Made by a program: the position numbers and the translations under genes
Assembly (NCBI RefSeq): GCF_000482385.1
Contig: NZ_AXVD01000020.1
Span: forward strand, 1-64,000
Source of the DNA: Nocardia sp. CNY236
GTDB taxonomy: Bacteria > Actinomycetota > Actinomycetes > Mycobacteriales > Mycobacteriaceae
DNA length: 64,000 nt
Reading direction: 5' to 3'
Shown: piece by piece, positions 1 through 8,977 of the stretch
Position numbering within the stretch: position 1 is the first letter of the stretch
How the letters are laid out: the number at the start of each line of letters is the position of its first letter
Notes under the pieces: generated by a model
What the model was told of the DNA's origin: nothing
Seen by the model: only the letters and a program-made list of their open reading frames with translations
The model's database searches: none

Positions 1-1892
1 ATCGCATCACCGATCCACATCATCACCGGCTGAACGACACCCTCCCACAGCCACATCAACGCATTACCGGCATTGGACAGCCAACCCGTGAACGTTTCCC
101 AGAGTGGGCGGAGGAACTCCCAGGTCGCGGAGAAGGCGGATTGGATACCCGACCAGACTGCGTCCCAAATCTGCTTGCCCGTTTCGGTCTGAGTGAAGAA
201 AGCGAAGACGGCTCCACCCACCGCGAGCAGAATTGTCAACAAGCGTCCCAGCGGGCTCGCGTTGATCGCCGTGTTCAGCAACTTCATCGCCGCCGCAGCG
301 CCTTTGGTGGCGATGGTGTAAAGATTCTTCGCGAGCGCGGCTGCTTTGTCTGCGATCGAGGTGGCGATAATCTTCGCCTTCACCACGGAGAGTTCCGCCC
401 CGAGTCTGATCAAGCCAGGAAGTAGGAGGGTGGCGAGCCCTGCCGCGACCACCTTGACGACTCCGAGATGCTCTTGAAAGAAGCCGATAACGGACTTGCC
501 CGCATTGACGACTGCATCGAACCCGCTGGCGATCAAGTCAGCGAGAGTCGCCGAGAGCGTGCCGATGCCCTGGGATACTTCCAGGACGACATCGTTGAAG
601 GACTTCAAGAACTCAGACGATTGATTCGTCTGCTGACCAGCGAATTCCGAAGCATTTCCTTGCTTACTGATCTCGTTGGAAATCGACTGGATGCCCGCGG
701 AGCCCTGCTCTGCTGCCGCGCTCAGCGCCTTCATTGCATCGGCGCCGAATAGTGCCGACAAGTGTGACGTATATGCGGCATCTCCGTTTCGGAGCTGCGC
801 GGTGCGCAACTGGTCGAACAGCGCTGGAAGGCCTACGAATTCTGCTGGAATTTCACCCAGAGTGAGACCGAGACGTTCGATTGCTTCGTTAGCTTCTTTA
901 GAGTCCGTAGTGAATGCCGACAACACCGAGCCCAGCACACTGTCGACTTCCGAAACGGGGACTTCAGCCTCGCCGAATGCGACGAGCGCGGCTGCGGTGT
1001 CGGCCATGGTCATGCCTAACTGACCTGCCACAGCACCGGACTCGCTGAGTTCCTGACCAATCGCACTCACGCCAATCCCCAGCCGGTTAGAAGAGCCTGC
1101 GAGGACGTCAGCCGCCAACCGGGCGGACTCGGCCCCCAACCCGAACGCCTTCAAAACGTCCGTCTGGACTGCGGCGGCTTCGGATGCGTCGAGGTGCGCG
1201 GCTGCGGCCAGCTGTAGAGCGCTGCGGGCCGCGGACATGGATTCTTCGACGGAGAAACCACTCACAGCGAGCCCGGCCATCGCCGCCGCTGCGTCGTTGA
1301 CCGAGGTGTTGACCACTCCAGCGTCCGAGCCGAGTTCCTTGGCACGCACGGCGACCTGCTCGAGTTGCTCCTCCGTCGCCCCAGAGACCTCGCCAATGGT
1401 GCTCAACGCGCCCTCGAAGCCCTGGCCCACGGCGATCATGTGATCGACTACGCCACCCAAGCCCACCTTGTCGGCCAATCCGCGCATCCCGGTGGTGACG
1501 GCGAGCGTGAACCCTTCAGCGAGAATCATACCGGCCTCACCACCCCCGGTTGCCGCGTCATGGACCGCATCCACGAAGGAGCTCTGGAGGATGCCGGTGG
1601 CGTCGTCGAATGCCTGCTGAAGCGAGTTCTGCAGAACTTCCTTGGCTCCACTCGCCGCATTCGAGAACGCTTGCCGCAAACCCGCTTCGAGTACCGTGGC
1701 GGCGTCGGCGGCCGCCCCTGAGGCGGCACCCGCGGCCTGCCCCGTCGCGTCATCGATGCCCTGCATCAAGGCCTCGCCGAATGTGCCGCGGATCTCGCTC
1801 AGAGCACTCTGAAAAACATCGCTGAACGATGCGGCGGCCGCGGCGCCCGCCTCAGCGGCTTCTTGTTCTGCGGCTTCTTGTTCTGTGGACAT
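1..1892 (-). CDS. Phage tail tape measure protein, N-terminal part (runs off the window)
   Basis: The minus-strand frame is open from an ATG at 1892 (preceded by GAGGTG) to the window edge, giving 630 residues without a stop. The start is a run of Glu and Ala; the middle is a helical, Ala-rich segment with phrases typical of the TP901-type tape measure core (for example VSGATEEQLEQV, ELGSDAGV, MTMADTAAALVAFGE, FGADAMKAL); then come a hydrophobic stretch and Trp-rich segments. Tape measure proteins set siphovirus tail length and are ejected with the DNA. It belongs to the same transcription direction as the tail genes to its right but is separated from the chaperone genes by about 1.8 kb of unrelated DNA. 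The C-terminus and any peptidase domain lie outside the window. The tape measure assignment is confident; whether it is functional is unknown. Confidence 0.85.
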   Translation of the reverse strand, partial: MSTEQEAAEQEAAEAGAAAAASFSDVFQSALSEIRGTFGEALMQGIDDATGQAAGAASGAAADAATVLEAGLRQAFSNAASGAKEVLQNSLQQAFDDATGILQSSFVDAVHDAATGGGEAGMILAEGFTLAVTTGMRGLADKVGLGGVVDHMIAVGQGFEGALSTIGEVSGATEEQLEQVAVRAKELGSDAGVVNTSVNDAAAAMAGLAVSGFSVEESMSAARSALQLAAAAHLDASEAAAVQTDVLKAFGLGAESARLAADVLAGSSNRLGIGVSAIGQELSESGAVAGQLGMTMADTAAALVAFGEAEVPVSEVDSVLGSVLSAFTTDSKEANEAIERLGLTLGEIPAEFVGLPALFDQLRTAQLRNGDAAYTSHLSALFGADAMKALSAAAEQGSAGIQSISNEISKQGNASEFAGQQTNQSSEFLKSFNDVVLEVSQGIGTLSATLADLIASGFDAVVNAGKSVIGFFQEHLGVVKVVAAGLATLLLPGLIRLGAELSVVKAKIIATSIADKAAALAKNLYTIATKGAAAAMKLLNTAINASPLGRLLTILLAVGGAVFAFFTQTETGKQIWDAVWSGIQSAFSATWEFLRPLWETFTGWLSNAGNALMWLWEGVVQPVMMWIGDA

Positions 1893-2078
1893 CGCACCTC
1901 AATCCGCGAAGACCGAATTCCAAGTAGAATCCGGGTATAAAAGGAACTACCAGCGGGTGGCAGCCGAACTGCGCTACACCACTGGTAGTCAACGAATATT
2001 CAGTTATCTCACGTCAAGCGTCAATGCAATCCGATGTCTTCCGATCTGCGCACTCAGGACATGAGATGGAACGAACGA

Positions 2079-2639
2079 CTACGAGGGACACATTCGAGCA
2101 ATTCCGCCGCCATTGATAGCCTCTCGCTTATCGCGCCAATGTATCTGCCGGCCCCACCAGTAGAAGTCCGGTCCTATTGCCGCACCGATACTGTCCGGGA
2201 AGATTGCCTGGACTTCCCCATCCGAGATGGTGACGTAATCGTCCCTGAAATCGGCCTCGATATTCTCGTCAACGACTATATCGTTCTCAACAATCTGCCC
2301 ATCTGTCACCGTCACGGTCAAGACGCTACCGTCAGGGGAGTGGGGCTCGCGTGAAGTGCTGATAAAGAACTCGGTGGTTCCTGGCGATAGATCGCCTTCG
2401 TAGTGCCAAGTAATCGTTTTCGAGTCTTGGCCGAACCCATTGGCGCCGGTCTCCACAGTAATCCGCACCAGTCCCGGACCATCCGGTGGAGTGGTGCCAC
2501 ATTCACTTGCCGCCGTGGTGTGATGGATCGGACTACTGAGTGGCACAGCCTCCTCCATCTCCTCGCCGTCCCCGCTACCACACGCCGACACCATCGCGAA
2601 CACCGGTGCCAACGCCATCAAACGCATCCTCGTACTCAC
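2079..2639 (-). CDS. Putative lipoprotein of unknown function
   Basis: A 186-residue protein read from a GTG at 2639; an in-frame ATG lies four codons later. The N-terminus is basic then hydrophobic and ends in a V-S-A-C lipobox (Cys at about residue 20), followed by an acidic linker, so it is probably exported and lipidated. The mature part is acidic, rich in Thr, Val and Asp, and looks like beta structure (a GLVRITVETGANG segment, later TVSDG-like turns). I do not recognise the family. It lies between the tape measure gene and a dead transposase, in a place where tail operons normally carry nothing, so it probably arrived with the transposon. Confidence 0.6.
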   Translation of the reverse strand: MSTRMRLMALAPVFAMVSACGSGDGEEMEEAVPLSSPIHHTTAASECGTTPPDGPGLVRITVETGANGFGQDSKTITWHYEGDLSPGTTEFFISTSREPHSPDGSVLTVTVTDGQIVENDIVVDENIEADFRDDYVTISDGEVQAIFPDSIGAAIGPDFYWWGRQIHWRDKREAINGGGIARMCPS

Positions 2640-2807
2640 CTGTCACACATCCTCATCCCCGGGTGCACGTCCGACCGCACCACGCGATCCACGCCAACCG
2701 GACTGGTAGCGTCAGCTTTTCGACGGGTACCGACAGTAGTGCACCCAATTCCCACAAGCCTGCCCAAGCAGGTAGTGGAGGCGAAAGCGCAGCTATTGAG
2801 CCTCTTT

Positions 2808-3578
2808 TCATCCTCGTTCTGAGTGGATCTCACGCTCCTGTAGGACGTGGATGGCCTTGACCGGCGTCCCTGCTTTGCGCGGGCAGCAGCGCAGTTTGTG
2901 CAGTATCTTCCAGCTTTTGAGCTGTGCGTTCGCGCGTTCACCAGCTGCCCGCAGCTTCGCGTGGGCGCGGTTGGCCTGCTTCTGTGATTCCGGTATTCCA
3001 CGTCCCTTGTACGGGGTGCAGACCAGCGACCCCGTGATAGCCCCTGTCCGCCAACACGATCAGCCCGCACGCCTCGAGTTCGCGCATGATCTGCCAGACC
3101 CAGGCGGCCTTGGTGTCGTGCACGCTACCGGGCAATGCACCCGACACCCACACGATGTCGCCATCGGGTGTCTCGATGACCTCCACGTTCATTCCATGGT
3201 AGCGGTGCTTGCCCGAATAGTAGGGTCGATCCGCGGCCACCCGGTCGATCGCGATCAGGGTGCCGTCCAGCACGAGGTAGGCGTGCTGCTGGTGCTCGAC
3301 TCGCCGCAGCGCCGAGCGCAGGGCCGGCGCGCGGGCTGCCAGCAGTTCCACGGTCTCCTCGACATAGCGCCACGCGGTCGTCGTCGACACCTCGATCCTG
3401 CGCCGAGGTTTCTGAAAGTTTCGGCTTTGCGCGGGTAGGCCAGTGCGAGCAGAACTTGGTGGCCCGGGTTGAGTTTGCGCCATACCGAGCCGATCCCGGC
3501 GCAGTGTCGGCGGATCAGTCCGGTGACGTAGGTGAGGGTCTGGCGTGACATCGGCAGCGTGGAACGGTAGAACAGCAT
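2808..3578 (-). pseudogene. Frameshifted IS5-superfamily (DDE Tnp_4-like) transposase
   Basis: Three reading frames joined together give one transposase. The first runs from ATG 3578 (MLFYRSTLPMSRQTLTYVTG) to an N-terminal helix-turn-helix ending near LGAG; a one-base loss near 3397 moves to the frame reading VSTTTAWRYVEETV and the catalytic core, with LVLDGT (first Asp), a GxVHD segment and LADRGYHGV (second Asp). A second one-base loss near 3028 moves to the last frame, reading VCTPYKGRG, ANAQLKSWKILHKLR and ending at a TGA at 2808. The order and spacing fit the DDE_Tnp_4 group of IS5-like elements. With two frameshifts it should not transpose. I could not define terminal inverted repeats. 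Sequencing error at both sites is possible but less likely. Confidence 0.75.
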
Positions 3579-3702
3579 CGGAGCCTTCAGGTGCAGCGAT
3601 TTTGGTCGACCGCTGATCTACCAGGGGCTCCTCTCGATCCGGAGATGACGCGCCACACCGATCATCTCGCCGCTCAATGCATCCCACCGAGGATGAAAAT
3701 GC

Positions 3703-4112
3703 TCATTCTTGTCGGGCCCGCACTGCCGCCAGCCGCTCGTGCACCTGATCCAGCGGAACCGCGTCGCCGCGTACCCGCCGCTTCGTCGTATCGTTGACGC
3801 CTGGGCGCGGATAGGGCGACGGCCGGTTGCGGCCACGGCTGCCGTCCTTGGTCTTGCTCCACAGCAACAGATTCGCCACATCCACCAGATCGGCGAGCAG
3901 GTGCTCGACCTGACCCCAGCGGTATCGGTCTGGATTCATGGCTCGCAACAGCGCACTGTCTTGTGGAGATTGGCGGATCAACACCGCGAGGTCCCGCCAA
4001 GTGAGACATGGTGAGCCGACGTCGCGCAATCGGACGCCGGCCCGGATGAGATCGGCTTCGATCGCCTCCCCGTGCTGCTCACACAGCTCTAGGAGGCCGA
4101 GGATTCCCCCAA
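3703..4112 (-). CDS. Tail assembly chaperone, GT-type extension reached by -1 frameshift
   Basis: This is the second frame of a lambda G/GT-type chaperone pair. It has no convincing start of its own. After a -1 slip at 4104-4110 the ribosome reads G-I-L-G-L-L-E-L-C and continues for about 135 codons to the stop at 3703, making a fusion of about 214 residues in total. The extension has a TWRDLAVLIRQSP segment and a basic, charged C-terminus, as usual for the second chaperone reading frame of actinobacterial siphophages. The fusion and the short form coat the tape measure protein during tail assembly. The position, just downstream of the major tail protein gene, supports the call. Confidence 0.75.
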
Positions 4113-4346
4113 CTCGACTCCCGATTCCCGCTGCCACGCCGTCATCACCGTACGCACCTCGGCCTGGCTCATGGTGTCGATCACGCTGAGATCCTTCGCG
4201 GTGCACACACCTTCGATGAGCCCGAAGAACTGCTCTGTCTCACTTTCTTTGCGGAGCTTGCGGATCACGCCGAACGGGATGTTGTCGAAGCGTGGCAGGC
4301 TGATCTTCTTGCCGTTCTTGGCTGTGTAGGTGAACTTCTCCATCAT
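4089..4346 (-). CDS. Tail assembly chaperone, G-type short product
   Basis: An 85-residue protein starting MMEKFTYTAKNGKKISLPRF; the first ATG is at 4346 with AAAGG upstream. The next visible phrase, FGVIRKLRKESE, and the C-terminal helical segment QAEVRTVMTAW are typical of the alpha-helical chaperone encoded between the major tail and tape measure genes of actinophages. It ends with a stop at 4089 just after the slippery sequence. The major tail protein gene is 149 bp upstream. Confidence 0.75.
   Translation of the reverse strand: MMEKFTYTAKNGKKISLPRFDNIPFGVIRKLRKESETEQFFGLIEGVCTAKDLSVIDTMSQAEVRTVMTAWQRESGVELGESSAS
4104..4110 (-). promoter_or_regulatory. Programmed -1 frameshift slippery site
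   Basis: On the coding strand the heptamer is G GGG GAA in the frame of the short chaperone, six codons before its stop. The downstream chaperone frame is exactly -1 relative to it and open on both sides. Slippery heptamers of this type are known in siphovirus chaperone genes. No downstream pseudoknot was looked for in detail. Confidence 0.65.
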
Positions 4347-4495
4347 GGACCGGACCTTTCTGTCCCTCTGTTGGATGTATGGACGAAGTGGACCGGGCTT
4401 TTCGAGGCCCGCCCGGTGAGGCAGGCCCGGTCCGTGGGTCGATGTGACCTCACCGGGCGGGGATTGTGCTACGAGTTGGGCTGCGCGCCTGTCGG

Positions 4496-5059
4496 TTACC
4501 CGGCGCTCTTGTTGATGTACTCGTAGATATTGGTGCCGCTGGCGTCCTCGAAGCACTCCATCGTGATGGTGTACATGATGGTGTCGGTGTGCACCTTGAT
4601 GATGTCCTCCACCGCAGTGATCTGACCATTGGGGATGAAGGTGCGGATGGAGCCGACGGCATCGTCCACGGTGTCGATGACCCAGGCGTTGTGCGGCAGC
4701 GCCTTCTTGTTCTTCTCCACCGTAATCGCCTCGGTCTGTGCGTCGACGGTGACATTGTCGTCGCCGAACACCGCCTTGAGCACATCCGCATTGGTCGATT
4801 CGAGGAAGGCGAACTTGACCGTCGCGGTGTAGTCGGTCTGCAGCACCTTCACGGTGGAGCCACCGAAGGCCTTTTTCTTCTCGGTTTCGCGGGTGTTGGA
4901 CTCGGTGAAACCTTCTTCGCCGACGAAGCCGCAGTCGACGAATGCGTTGTCCAGTGCATCGGTAGCACTCGTCGGACCCGCGGTGCCGAGCGGCGCTCGC
5001 AGCACCGCACCGCTCGCCTTCGGCATCGCCGCGTAAACGTTGGCAATCGTAGCCGCCAT
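4496..5059 (-). CDS. Phage major tail protein
   Basis: A 187-residue protein starting MAATIANVYAAMPKASGAVL at ATG 5059; the frame is open further upstream but the upstream part is not protein-like, and AAAGGGG precedes this ATG. The body alternates short beta strands (VKVLQTDYTATVKFAFLES, ITAVEDIIKVHTDTIMYTITMECF), as expected of the tube-forming tail protein of siphoviruses, and the pattern of a head segment with APLGT followed by CGFVGEEG occurs in actinophage tail tube proteins. It sits between the terminator and chaperone genes, the usual siphovirus order. Confidence 0.75.
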   Translation of the reverse strand: MAATIANVYAAMPKASGAVLRAPLGTAGPTSATDALDNAFVDCGFVGEEGFTESNTRETEKKKAFGGSTVKVLQTDYTATVKFAFLESTNADVLKAVFGDDNVTVDAQTEAITVEKNKKALPHNAWVIDTVDDAVGSIRTFIPNGQITAVEDIIKVHTDTIMYTITMECFEDASGTNIYEYINKSAG

Positions 5060-5123
5060 TATTGTTTCAGCCCCTTTCAGGCTTTGTGGACCGGACCTGG
5101 AATTCGTGGGAGCGACACTGGGC

Positions 5124-5528
5124 TCACTGCGCCTGGCCGCGGAGGAGAATGGACAAGGTGAACTGGTAGTTCGGGACGTAGGGGTCAGGATCGGGCAGCC
5201 GATCGTCCGGCCGGTCCGCCAACACCGCATCACGAATGCGCGGAACGGAGGGGTCGTTCCACGACGACCGCAGGATCGCGAAGCAGAGTTCCGTCAACTC
5301 CGCTGCACCGGAGGGTGTTTCGTCTGTGCACTGGATCGTGACGAATCGCGACGACAGGGCACGTCCGCGATCCTCACCCCAGGCGCTCCTGACTCGAACC
5401 ATCCGACCGGGCGGCGACTCTGGGGGCGATCTCGTCACGAGAGTGTCGTCACCACGCTCGGTGAGCCGTGCAGTCAAATAGCCCACGACCAGCTCTTCGA
5501 CGTCGGGAAACAGTACTATCTCGACCAT
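5124..5528 (-). CDS. Phage tail terminator / head-tail joining protein
   Basis: A 134-residue protein from ATG 5528, preceded by AGAGGAA. It begins MVEIVLFPDVEELVVGYLTARL and later contains VRVRSAWGEDRGRA and FVTIQCTD, a layout seen in small tail terminator proteins encoded just before the major tail protein in actinophages. It is 64 bp upstream of the major tail gene. This is the first structural gene of the module: no head, portal or terminase gene precedes it in the window. Confidence 0.6.
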   Translation of the reverse strand: MVEIVLFPDVEELVVGYLTARLTERGDDTLVTRSPPESPPGRMVRVRSAWGEDRGRALSSRFVTIQCTDETPSGAAELTELCFAILRSSWNDPSVPRIRDAVLADRPDDRLPDPDPYVPNYQFTLSILLRGQAQ

Positions 5529-5604
5529 GGGGGTTCCTCTGTGCCGCGATGAGAGGGCATTCGACCGGTCATATCCCATGCCCAACCGGCAGGGCGATGT
5601 CTGC

Positions 5605-5667
5605 TCACGACTGAGCGACTATCGTTTCGAGGGCCGACAAGCGGTCTGAGGTGGTTCCGAGAATCAT
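5605..5667 (-). CDS. Possible 20-residue peptide ahead of the tail genes
   Basis: A 20-codon frame (starts MILGTTSDRLSALE, ends IVAQS) has a strong ribosome binding site, CAGGAG, eight bases before its ATG, and lies 76 bp upstream of the tail terminator gene in the same direction. The quality of the binding site is the only support. It could be a leader peptide, the stump of a deleted head gene, or chance. Confidence 0.3.
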   Translation of the reverse strand: MILGTTSDRLSALETIVAQS

Positions 5668-5737
5668 GTGTCATCTCCTGTCGTAGAAGTGGATGCATCC
5701 CGCGGTCGGCTACGGGCCGGTGTCGAATGTCGAAGGG

Positions 5738-5778
5738 CGGTCCCGTCCCTGGCCGAGGGATGTCGAGGGACGGGACCG
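5738..5778. terminator. 13-bp perfect hairpin upstream of the tail module
   Basis: CGGTCCCGTCCCT at 5738-5750 pairs perfectly with AGGGACGGGACCG at 5766-5778 across a 15-base loop. There is no T run on either side, so it may be a factor-dependent terminator isolating the tail genes from the host genes, or a regulatory palindrome. Confidence 0.45.
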
Positions 5779-6348
5779 CGTACGCCCCTTGCGCTACAAC
5801 CGGTGACTACGACCGCGGACCGCCCGCGGGAGGCGGGCGCGCAGGGACAGATACACGACGAGGTTCGAACCCAGTCGGCATCTATGGAGAAAACTCCGGA
5901 GACGGGCCGATGGAGTTCGAACCTCTACGGGGAGAGCTGAATTACCCAATATGTATCAGTAGCAATCGACCCCGCACCTCTTCGATCCAGATCGACGTTC
6001 GAGCACAGTGTCGCGGTGAATATCGAAGGCAATCGCAAGAAGCGTTGTCGCGGAAGTGGATTCATCACTGATCGTGAGGACGGCATAGCTATGGCGCTGC
6101 AGATATCTTCACCTAAGCAAAGCAGATTGTCAACACACGTCCCTCAACTTCATCGAAGTCGCAGGTAGATGAGACTTCTCGCGGGCCACCCGGCTCCGAC
6201 GACCCGGCTACCGCGCGATCTGCAATGTGCCCGTTGCCCGTCTCGATCCCCGACGGACCGTCACTGCACAGTCGGGACGGCCAGTGACTGGCAGTCAGGA
6301 ATGATTGATTTCGAACCGAACCATCGAACATTCTGCTTCAATCAATAT
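5779..6348. other. Gap without a convincing gene
   Basis: Apart from the hairpin at its left edge I see no coding-like frame here. It is the junction between phage-derived tail genes and host genes, so remnants of an attachment site could be here, but I found no tRNA fragment. Confidence 0.4.
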
Positions 6349-7179
6349 ATGTGCAGGTGGATGGCCTATTCCGGTGAGCCGCTCCTGGCCGAGGATCTCT
6401 TGTTCCGGCCACCGCATTCGCTGATCGACCAGAGCTTGCACGCCCAATTGGGCGAGACGACCACGAATGGAGACGGCTTCGGGATCGGATGGTATGGGGA
6501 GGGTTCGCGGCCAGCGGTGTTCAAGAACATCGAGCCGGCGTGGAACGACCGCAACCTGCGGGAGATCGCCAGCCAGATACGGACGCCGCTGTTCTTCGCG
6601 CATGTACGCGCGTCGACCGGCACCGAGGTACAGCGCAGCAACTGCCATCCGTTTCGCCACGGCCAATGGTTGTGGATGCACAATGGCGCGCTGCGCGGCT
6701 TTCACGCGACGAAGCGGGACCTGATGACGGCGGTCGATCCGGCCCTATTCGCCGACATCGAAGGATCGACCGACTCGGAATTGCTGTTCTTCCTGGCGCT
6801 GACCTTCGGCCTCACCGACGATCCCTTCGGGGCGGTAGCCCGTGCCATCGGCCTCGTCGAAGACGTGAGCCGAGCACACGCGATCACATCCCCGGTCCAG
6901 ATGACCGTCGCCACGACCGATGGCGATTCGATGTGGTTTTTCCGCTATGCCAGCAAAGGACCGAGTCGATCGTTGTTCTATTCGATCGACAGCTCGGCAT
7001 TGCGAGCGTTCGGAGCGGATGTCGGCGTGTGGGGCCGCCGCACCGTCGAGATCCGCTTCGTGGTCTCCGAGCCACTCGGAGACCTGCCAGGGGTGTGGAG
7101 CGCGGTTCCGGAATCATCGGCCGGTGTCGTCGGTCCCGGCGGCGGCGAAATCCGGCCTTTCGAACCGAGCCCACCCTGA
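6349..7179 (+). CDS. Class II glutamine amidotransferase
   Basis: The chosen start, ATG 6349, gives MCRWMAYSGEP, placing the catalytic Cys at position 2 so that it becomes the N-terminal nucleophile after Met removal, as in all class II (Ntn) glutamine amidotransferases. The frame is open about 180 bases further upstream but that would bury the Cys. Other family marks are GDGFGIGWYG, FFAHVRASTGT, SNCHPFRHGQWLWMHNG and STDSELLFFLAL. At 276 residues it is a stand-alone glutaminase of the YafJ/EgtC-like group (GATase_4/6). The usual acceptor-side partner is not adjacent, so the substrate cannot be named. No clear ribosome binding site precedes the start, which is common for leaderless actinobacterial genes. 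Confidence 0.8.
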   Translation: MCRWMAYSGEPLLAEDLLFRPPHSLIDQSLHAQLGETTTNGDGFGIGWYGEGSRPAVFKNIEPAWNDRNLREIASQIRTPLFFAHVRASTGTEVQRSNCHPFRHGQWLWMHNGALRGFHATKRDLMTAVDPALFADIEGSTDSELLFFLALTFGLTDDPFGAVARAIGLVEDVSRAHAITSPVQMTVATTDGDSMWFFRYASKGPSRSLFYSIDSSALRAFGADVGVWGRRTVEIRFVVSEPLGDLPGVWSAVPESSAGVVGPGGGEIRPFEPSPP

Positions 7180-7249
7180 ACCAAATGTCCGGGCGGTGCG
7201 CGACGACGCATCGAAGCCGGCGCCTCGACCCTGCAGGCCGCGTTGGGTT

Positions 7250-7522
7250 TCAGCTGAGTACCGACACCGCATAGAAGGCCACCCGCCAACCCCAGCGGAG
7301 GACTCCCCCATTGAAGTCGAAAACTGCGCGCGGGTATCTACCGGTGCCCAGAATCGCGAAGAACGTCAGAGCCAGGTATGCGATGTGCAAGAAGAACAGC
7401 GCACTGAAGTGTGGAATCGCCAGAAGCCACTTGACCAGCCACATCCACCGCGACAGTGTGGGGTCGAGGTCACCGCGGACACGAAGCGGGTCGGTCGCCA
7501 CGACTGTTTTGTCGGATCCCAT
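7250..7522 (-). CDS. DUF4389 membrane protein, shortened
   Basis: Reads [20 protein letters not shown] from ATG 7522 with GGAAGG upstream, then the DUF4389 signature [15 protein letters not shown], a hydrophobic helix ([18 protein letters not shown]), the [12 protein letters not shown] motif and a WRVAFYA helix start. The frame stops after 90 residues, just where other DUF4389 proteins continue with one or more further copies of the domain or a C-terminal tail. I read it as naturally short or truncated. Function of the family is unknown; it is a membrane protein. Confidence 0.65.
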   Translation of the reverse strand: MGSDKTVVATDPLRVRGDLDPTLSRWMWLVKWLLAIPHFSALFFLHIAYLALTFFAILGTGRYPRAVFDFNGGVLRWGWRVAFYAVSVLS

Positions 7523-7746
7523 GATCGACACCCCTTCCAGTCACATGTGGTTCGACCCGCATGCAGTGCGAGATGTCCTGATTGTCGCGTAAGCGGCTGT
7601 GCGCTCACGACACTGTCCGATGCCGAGACACCAACGAATCGGGTGCGCCGCCGCTGCCGTCCGGGCATCGAAACCTCCACCACGACCGTCGATTCAGCTC
7701 GGATCGACCGAGCCGCCTCCGTCGTGTGGAAACGCGGATGAACCGG

Positions 7747-8073
7747 TCAATCGGGTCCGCTCGACTGCGCCGAATACAAGCTGACCTCACCCTGCTCACT
7801 GAGAAACGCGTTGACCAGCATTGTCCGGGTGGCGCGCAGCTCGTCGCGGTTCGGCGCAGCAGTGGTGATCGAGATCTGAGGGATGACCGCCCAGTTGACG
7901 ACATACCGCTCTGGTGGACCGTCGTCATCGGACAGCCGAGCGAGGCGGAACACCGAAACCGTCTTTCGGACGATGAGCTCGCGCACGACCTCCGCAATTC
8001 GCTCTGGGTCTTCCAAGGCGAACATGAAGCCGAATGTCAACTCAGGCGATGACACATAGGCGGGCACGAACAC
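7747..8073 (-). CDS. Conserved hypothetical protein
   Basis: About 108 residues if translation starts at the GTG 8073, which directly follows a TAACCT -10-like box and would be leaderless. Starting at ATG 8025 would give 92 residues; the frame is open back to 8223. The protein-like part is LEDPERIAEVVRELIVRK, then RYVVNWAVIPQISITTA and a helical C-terminus. I do not recognise the family. The start is uncertain. Confidence 0.45.
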   Translation of the reverse strand: MFVPAYVSSPELTFGFMFALEDPERIAEVVRELIVRKTVSVFRLARLSDDDGPPERYVVNWAVIPQISITTAAPNRDELRATRTMLVNAFLSEQGEVSLYSAQSSGPD

Positions 8074-8452
8074 CGAGGTTAGACGATCGAGGGACCATGC
8101 GCAGCCGCAGTATCGAATTGGTTGCCACTCATGTGCTCTACCATTCCGCGACAGGTCTCGGAACTCTGGTCGCAGGTGACCGATCCGTAACGAATCATAA
8201 CGATTTCTCGCTACCTCCGGCATTTACACACTGCGCTATTGCCAGAATTAAGAAGTCGCGCTTTCCTGAAAGTGTCTCGATTTCTCGGAACCGTCTTCTT
8301 CCGCAACGCCGCGGATTTCCCGGTATCCCTACCGCGCTGGTGGGCTGTGGGACGACATCCGGGAGTGGGACCACGCCGGGCCGAGGGGAGTTCCTCGAAA
8401 TCCCACTCGGTCACGGCGTAGCCAGGATTCGGATCCGTCGCAAAGGTATGCC

Positions 8453-8977
8453 ATGGCGATCGAATACGCTCGAAGCGATTTTGCGGCCGAAGAGCTGCCA
8501 CCGCCCGCCGCGTTGCTTCGCGCATTTCGTGAGCCGGATGCCGACCAGCACCACCGGGTGTTGTGCGCGGCACAGAGGCTCGTGGAATGTCATGCTCGGC
8601 GTCGCCAGGCGCTCGAGGCCGCGCACTGCCCTGGCGTCTCCAGTACACGGGTAGCGACCTACAGCCAGATGGTCGAGGACATCGACAACCAACGCACCGA
8701 ATGGATCGGACACATCGACACCTGGGTGGCCACGAACGTCCAGCACCGATCGGGCGCCTCCCTGCATACCGAGACTCTGGGCGCGGTCATCGACCGGATT
8801 GCGGCCAAGTGGGTCACCGCCCAGCGGTCACTGAGCGACAAAATGTCGGGACCACATCCGTTGGAGCTGGATGGAGAAGCTCACCTGCAGTGGACCAGAC
8901 TCGCCGAGCTGATCGACGGCTACCAGGATCTGATCACCGACGTCGTCGAACACCGGCGCCGGCTTCCGGTGTGGTGA
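8453..8977 (+). CDS. DUF4254 domain-containing protein
   Basis: A 174-residue, mostly helical protein beginning MAIEYARSDFAAEELPPPAA. The C-terminal half, with IDNQRTEWIGHIDTWV followed by a LHTETLGAVIDRIAAKWV segment, is the DUF4254 hallmark. In other Actinobacteria this domain is often next to glycosyltransferase or sugar genes; here its neighbours give no such hint. Function unknown. Confidence 0.75.
   Translation: MAIEYARSDFAAEELPPPAALLRAFREPDADQHHRVLCAAQRLVECHARRRQALEAAHCPGVSSTRVATYSQMVEDIDNQRTEWIGHIDTWVATNVQHRSGASLHTETLGAVIDRIAAKWVTAQRSLSDKMSGPHPLELDGEAHLQWTRLAELIDGYQDLITDVVEHRRRLPVW

Noticed and set aside
8211..8648. A 145-codon minus-strand frame overlapping the DUF4254 gene
   Set aside because: Arg/Pro-rich shadow without a start signal; the plus strand carries the recognised domain.
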